In this document: piece after piece, positions 59,984-64,000 of the stretch | Layout: the number at the start of each line of letters is the position of its first letter | Position numbering within the stretch: the first letter of the stretch is position 1 | Source: Methylocella tundrae | Lineage (GTDB): Bacteria > Pseudomonadota > Alphaproteobacteria > Rhizobiales > Beijerinckiaceae | Direction of reading: 5' to 3' | NCBI RefSeq assembly: GCF_901905185.1 | Contig: NZ_CABFMQ020000001.1 | Coordinates: 435,001-499,000 of the forward strand | DNA length: 64,000 bases | The notes under the pieces: model-generated | The model's database searches: none | The model's input: the letters and a program-made list of their open reading frames with translations, nothing else | What the model was told of the DNA's origin: nothing | Translations under genes and position numbers: made by a program

Positions 59984-61732
59984 ATGGGCGAACAGCCAAT
60001 CTTCACGACCAATGTCGCCGCCGTCCGCGCGACCGACCCTGGTGAGACAACCCTTGTCGGCGTCTATGAAATTTCAAAGCTGCTCGCCTCCGTCAACCGA
60101 TTGGAGGTCAATCTGGCGGGAGTGCTTGGATTGATGTCGAGTTTCCTCGACATGCGCCACGGACTGATCGCTCTGCTCGACAAGACGGGCAAGCCGGAGA
60201 TCGTCGTTGGGTCCGGCTGGTCGGAAAACAACGCCAAAGTCTATTTCGACCGCTTGCCCGAACGCGCCATCGGGCAGATCGTCACGACAAAAATGCCTCT
60301 CGTCGTCGAAAGCGTCCATTCCTCGCCGTTATTTGCGGGCTCGGACCTCTCGGCGTGGGGACCGAAGGATGGTCAGCCGTTTTCTCTCATTGGCGTCCCG
60401 ATCAAGGACGGCGAAGATGTCGTTGGCACACTGACGGTCGATCGCGTCTTTACCAGCCGCACCAATGTCCGCTTTGATCACGATGTCCGCTTTCTGACAA
60501 TGATCGCCAATCTTGTCGGACAGACGCTTCGCCTGCAAAAACTCGTCGCGCGCGATCGCGAGCGGCTCATGCAGGAAAATGCGCGCCTCGAAAAAAGCAA
60601 CCGTCCTCGGTCCTCTGAGGTGAAATTCAGCGGCATAGAGGGAATCGTCGGCGACAGCCCATCGGTGCGCGCCGTCGTCAAAAAAATCAGGATCGTCGCC
60701 AAGAGCAGATCGACGGTGCTGTTGCGCGGCGAATCAGGCACAGGCAAGGAAATGTTTGCCGCCGCGATCCACAATCTGTCGCCGCGGCAATCGAAGCCTT
60801 TCGTTAAGCTGAATTGCGCGGCGTTGCCGGAGAGCGTGCTGGAATCGGAGCTGTTCGGGCATGAGCGAGGCGCTTTCACGGGCGCCATAACCATGCGCAA
60901 GGGGCGCTTCGAGCTCGCCGACGGCGGCACGCTGTTCCTCGATGAAATCGGCGATATTTCAGCGCCCTTTCAGGCCAAGCTCCTCCGCGTGCTGCAGGAA
61001 GGCGAGTTCGAACGCGTCGGCGGCATGCGGCCGATCAAGGTCGATGTGCGGCTCGTTTGCGCGACCAACAGGAATCTTGAGGACGCCGTGAAGCGCGGCG
61101 AATTTCGCGCGGATCTTTATTATCGCATCAATGTGGTTCCGATTTTCCTGCCGCCACTTCGTGAGCGCGAGGGCGATCTGTTGCCGCTCGCCAATGAATT
61201 CCTGAGACGATTCAACACGGAACAAAAATCCGAGATGTCGCTGACGGCGTCGGCGCTCGCGGTGCTGTCACAGTGCAAGTTTCCGGGCAACATCCGTGAG
61301 CTGGAGAATTGTGTTCGCCGGACGGCGACCCTGGCGCAGAGCGACTTGATCGAAGACAGCGACTTCGCCTGCCGCAACGATGGCTGTCTGTCCGCCATTT
61401 TGTGGAAAGGCGCTGAAACGCCACAGCAGGTGGGCGTTATCCAGGCGCTGCGTCCCATGTCTCTGCCGGAGGAGGCGTCGATCGACTCCCACGTCGTCGA
61501 GGCGCCTGTAGCGGCGCCTTTGTCTGCGCCTCCCTCCGCGCCTCTCTCATCGCCCAGCGCGGAAAGCTGGACGGGGGGTGATTCTGATCATCGCTCAGAT
61601 CGGGAGAAGATCATCGACGCGATGGAACGGGCAGGTTGGGTCAAGGCCAAAGCGGCGCGCATTCTTGGTTTGACGCCAAGGCAGATCGGCTACGCGCTGC
61701 GCAAACACAACATCCGGGTCAAAAAATTCTAA
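59984..61732 (+). CDS. nifA: Nitrogen fixation transcriptional activator NifA
   Basis: 582 residues from the ATG at 59984 (GAAGG upstream). An N-terminal GAF domain (residues ~20-190) is followed by the AAA+ domain: GESGTGKE (Walker A), ELFGHERGAFTGA (GAFTGA loop contacting sigma-54) and LFLDEIGD (Walker B). The interdomain cysteines follow C-x11-C-x19-C-x4-C (starting CKFPGN and ending CRNDGC), the oxygen-sensing pattern of alphaproteobacterial NifA. A Pro/Ala/Ser linker leads to a Fis-type HTH (AKAARILGLTPRQIGYALRK). It activates the three units above. Confidence 0.97.
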   Translation: MGEQPIFTTNVAAVRATDPGETTLVGVYEISKLLASVNRLEVNLAGVLGLMSSFLDMRHGLIALLDKTGKPEIVVGSGWSENNAKVYFDRLPERAIGQIVTTKMPLVVESVHSSPLFAGSDLSAWGPKDGQPFSLIGVPIKDGEDVVGTLTVDRVFTSRTNVRFDHDVRFLTMIANLVGQTLRLQKLVARDRERLMQENARLEKSNRPRSSEVKFSGIEGIVGDSPSVRAVVKKIRIVAKSRSTVLLRGESGTGKEMFAAAIHNLSPRQSKPFVKLNCAALPESVLESELFGHERGAFTGAITMRKGRFELADGGTLFLDEIGDISAPFQAKLLRVLQEGEFERVGGMRPIKVDVRLVCATNRNLEDAVKRGEFRADLYYRINVVPIFLPPLREREGDLLPLANEFLRRFNTEQKSEMSLTASALAVLSQCKFPGNIRELENCVRRTATLAQSDLIEDSDFACRNDGCLSAILWKGAETPQQVGVIQALRPMSLPEEASIDSHVVEAPVAAPLSAPPSAPLSSPSAESWTGGDSDHRSDREKIIDAMERAGWVKAKAARILGLTPRQIGYALRKHNIRVKKF

Positions 61733-62120
61733 AGCTGCGGAGATCCGCTCATCCGAACGAGGACGGCGCAACAAAGTCCTCGCGCCAAAACGATGGCAAA
61801 TCGCGTTTTGAGGCCGTCTTCGCCGAGGCGTTTTGTGCCGGAACGAATTGACGCCAGCTGAAGCGATTTCTGATTGATCGAATGATTCCATTCGATCGGA
61901 AAGCGCTCTGGAGCCGGATGACTGGGACGGAATCCCAACGCGATTCCGTCCGAAGTCTCAAATCCGTTTCTCATCAATACGTCAGTGCATGATGTGGTCT
62001 GAAAACCGGCGGGCGCAGTTGCGGCCTCGGCCCTTCGCCCGGAGGGAAACAAGTCAGGCCGAGGACGAAGCGAGGTTTCCGCTTTTTGGCGTCGCGCTCC
62101 AGGACGGAAGCGGCTGGGAA
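61733..62120. other. Intergenic region with palindromic modules
   Basis: 388 bases between nifA and the next gene. It contains the two stem-loops listed next; nothing else is recognised. Confidence 0.5.
61876..61951. repeat. Pair of palindromes, REP-like intergenic element
   Basis: GATCGAATG-ATTC-CATTCGATC (9-bp stem, 61876-61897) and GGACGGAATC with its complement (10-bp stem, 61925-61951) lie 27 bases apart, with AAGCGCTCT between. Two adjacent perfect stems suggest a dispersed repetitive element rather than a terminator pair. Confidence 0.5.
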
Positions 62121-62717
62121 CTAGACGGGTCTGTGCTCGTAGCGGTTGCGGATCGGTCCCATCCGCTCGACGCCTTGTGCGAAAGTTATCGGGTCAAACT
62201 TCGCATCAAACTTTAGCGCCGCCTCCGCCACAGCGTCGGTCTTTCCGCCGACGCTTAGCTTTTTGAGATCCGTCTTATCGAGATTGAGCAGTTCGAGCAG
62301 CTCGTTATAGACGGTCGATTCGTCAAGCGGCAGAACGTAGAACGGCACGTCGCCGATTTCGACCCGATATTTGCTCAGGAGGTCGATGTTGTTGCAGAAG
62401 GCGAAATATTTCCCCTCGGGCGTCAGCTTGCCATGGAGAACCTCGGCGAGAGCTTGCAAATGTTCAAAAGACAAGAGGTAGGCGGCCAGAAATGGAATGG
62501 TCGGCTTGCCGGCGTCGGCGACGGCGATGACCTGTTCGGTGGTCAGTTCCGGCGGGCGCTTTTCATCGGCGAATTGCTGCGCGAACTTCAAAGCGATTTC
62601 CCCGCGATAACCGAAGCGGCCGGGCTTGTCGGTCGGTCCCTTGAGGACGGCGTTGAGGAGCCGGCCTTCGGCGTCGAGCGATCCGAATGGCGTTTCAGCG
62701 ATGCTTGTCATGTTCAT
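62121..62717 (-). CDS. Unknown protein co-located with truncated globin
   Basis: 198 residues. Mostly helical (FGYRGEIALKFAQQFADE, FLAAYLLSFEHLQALAEVLHG) with a single Cys (FCNNIDLLS) and the tail FAQGVERMGPIRNRYEHRPV. No family is recognised, no signal peptide or membrane segment is seen. Its start overlaps the end of the globin gene by 23 bases on the same strand, so the pair is co-expressed. Confidence 0.7.
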   Translation of the reverse strand: MNMTSIAETPFGSLDAEGRLLNAVLKGPTDKPGRFGYRGEIALKFAQQFADEKRPPELTTEQVIAVADAGKPTIPFLAAYLLSFEHLQALAEVLHGKLTPEGKYFAFCNNIDLLSKYRVEIGDVPFYVLPLDESTVYNELLELLNLDKTDLKKLSVGGKTDAVAEAALKFDAKFDPITFAQGVERMGPIRNRYEHRPV

Positions 62718-63120
62718 TTTCCAAATCGTTGCGAAGCCAATCGGCTAGTTTGTGGAAGGCGCCCTTCAGTCGATCTCGGAGGTTTGCCTCCGTCACCACC
62801 TCATCAAGCGCCGCATTCATGCAGGCGAGCCATGCGTCCCGCTCGGCGGGACCGATTGGAATACGCATATGCCGCTGCCGCAGCCGCGGATGACCGCGTT
62901 GCTTCGAGTACTCCGCGGGGCCGCCGAGCCATTCGCCGAGGTAGAGTTTGAGGATATTTTTGGTCGGTTCGAGATCTGCCGCGTGCATGGCGCGGATGTC
63001 TCGCGCGTCCGCGCGCGAATCCATGTTTCGATAAAAGGCCTCGACGAGGCGATCGATGGCTGGGGCGCCTCCGATCACCTCGAAGTCTGAACTGGGCTTT
63101 TGTGCGACTTCGAGTTCCAT
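62695..63120 (-). CDS. Group II truncated hemoglobin
   Basis: 141 residues. Group II marks are IDRLVEAFYRNMDSRADARDIRAMHA, LKLYLGEWLGGPAEY, and the heme-binding HPRLRQRHMRIPIG with the proximal His in RQRHM, then DAWLACMNAALDEV. It could bind oxygen or NO. Near nifA and a nif cluster it may protect nitrogenase or assist microaerobic respiration, but this is inferred from position. Confidence 0.88.
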   Translation of the reverse strand: MELEVAQKPSSDFEVIGGAPAIDRLVEAFYRNMDSRADARDIRAMHAADLEPTKNILKLYLGEWLGGPAEYSKQRGHPRLRQRHMRIPIGPAERDAWLACMNAALDEVVTEANLRDRLKGAFHKLADWLRNDLENEHDKHR

Positions 63121-63395
63121 GGCGAAAAAAGAGCAAAGCCTATGCCAACACTCCTGATACAGAGGAGTGTGACGCCTCGATATGACAGGTGATGCGAGAT
63201 TTACAGCATGATCGGAGAGCGCGTTCTTTGAAGCAGATCAATTGCCATCGCTATTATTCTTTTCATGCGCGGTGTCACTGAAGTGCGCGCGTCAATTATA
63301 TGCTTTTGATCCTGGTTCTGCTCGCTCAAGACTTTGGAACAATGTCGGAAATCGAACAAACCGACAATTGCAATTGTCATGACAATGGTCCGGCC

Positions 63396-63878
63396 TTACT
63401 TGGGCTGGTCGATTTTCCGCACGCGGACGATCAGATCGGCGCCGATGATTTCCATCCCGTCAGGTGGCGAGGGCAGGCCGAGGACGCCGATAGCCTCCGG
63501 GGGGATATCCACGAGATCGTCTTCATTCTCGACAAGGAAATGATAATGCGGCCCCGTATTGGTGTCATACCAGGTTCGCGACCCTTGCAACGCGATTTCA
63601 CGCAGCAGCCCCACGGCGGTGAACTGATTCAAAGCGTTGTAGATCGTCGCAAGGGAGATCGGCGGGCGCGCCTGCTTTGCTTCCGCGTGCAGCTTTTCGG
63701 CGGTGACGTGGCGGTCTCCACTCGCGAACAAAAGCGCGCCCAGCGCCATGCGCTGACGCGTCGGCCGCAAGCCCGCGCCGCGCAGCTTGCTCCGAAGCTT
63801 TGCGTTGAATTCCCGAGCTTTGGGGTCGATGGCGGGGGCCGGTCGGAAAATGGGCCGGGGCGCGACTTGCGAATTCAT
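63396..63878 (-). CDS. irr: Fur-family iron response regulator Irr
   Basis: 160 residues from the ATG at 63878. The winged helix is RSKLRGAGLRPTRQRMALGALLFASGDRHVTAEKLHAEA, then SLATIYNALNQFTAVGLLREI and TWYDTNTGPHYHFLVENEDDLVDIP, which is the Irr version of Fur (HxH metal site). Irr controls heme and iron genes in Rhizobiales and is degraded on heme binding. It is not in an obvious operon with the globin pair, 275 bases away. Shorter N-terminus variants occur in the family. Confidence 0.9.
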   Translation of the reverse strand: MNSQVAPRPIFRPAPAIDPKAREFNAKLRSKLRGAGLRPTRQRMALGALLFASGDRHVTAEKLHAEAKQARPPISLATIYNALNQFTAVGLLREIALQGSRTWYDTNTGPHYHFLVENEDDLVDIPPEAIGVLGLPSPPDGMEIIGADLIVRVRKIDQPK

Positions 63879-64000
63879 GAGCGACAGCCTTGAAGTTGGC
63901 GATAGCAAGCGCATGGCTCGCGATGCATTGTCGGATTCCTGTCACAATATACGCGGAGCGACAGGCTTTTCGTTTCGTTCAGCACGCTTCATGCCAGGGA

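Overview
The window reads as chromosomal DNA of a diazotrophic alphaproteobacterium of the order Rhizobiales (Hyphomicrobiales), most likely Beijerinckiaceae or a close relative (Beijerinckia, Methylocella, Methylocapsa or Methylocystis type). The evidence is high GC with alphaproteobacterial housekeeping neighbourhoods (dnaK-dnaJ-pmtA-pyrF-dapB), an Irr-type Fur protein, and a nif cluster in the order hesB-nifUSV-cysE-nifW-fixABCX / nifHDKENX-DUF269-DUF683-fdxB-nifQ / nifB-fdxN-lrv-nifZ-nifZ-nifT. No tRNA, rRNA or CRISPR was found. The genus is an inference.

Layout. 1-7.7 kb is a loose, partly decayed region: a frameshifted alpha/beta-hydrolase, nested IS630 and IS3 remnants, a secreted type-B carboxylesterase, an FkbM methyltransferase, a small CrpP/RMF-like gene, a candidate orphan sRNA and a VIT-family transporter. 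8-31.4 kb is housekeeping: dnaK (with a sigma-32 type promoter) and dnaJ, pmtA, pyrF, dapB, an aspartate aminotransferase, DsbB, RlmN, a SIMPL-domain protein, a 3-oxoacid CoA-transferase pair, ComF, a TetR/SDR pair with AT-rich dyads, FabI and acetate kinase, followed by a decayed UdgX-type uracil-DNA glycosylase remnant.

31.7-61.7 kb is the nitrogen fixation island. Three long leftward transcription units each begin at a consensus sigma-54 element (GG-N10-GC) with one or two NifA upstream activator sequences (TGT-N10-ACA) 60-101 bp upstream. Unit 1 (40.3 to 31.7 kb) makes Fe-S assembly proteins, homocitrate synthase, cysteine supply and the FixABCX electron-bifurcating system. Unit 2 (49.9 to 40.4 kb) makes nitrogenase and the NifEN scaffold plus accessory proteins. 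Unit 3 (58.4 to 50.8 kb) makes NifB, its ferredoxin and a string of less understood proteins. nifA (oxygen-sensitive cysteine type) is transcribed rightward at 60-61.7 kb, separated from nifB by an EF2563/YqeB-like gene. 62.1-63.9 kb holds an unknown protein, a truncated globin and Irr, which suggests oxygen and iron control next to nifA.

The most unusual material is the distal end of the nifB unit: a DegT/DnrJ-family protein without its PLP-binding lysine, a 2Fe-2S ferredoxin, a 72-residue protein and a SIR2-like protein. A receiver-domain protein whose phosphoacceptor aspartate is alanine sits divergently from nifH. Stem-loops lie in each of the nifH-D, nifD-K and nifK-E spacers.
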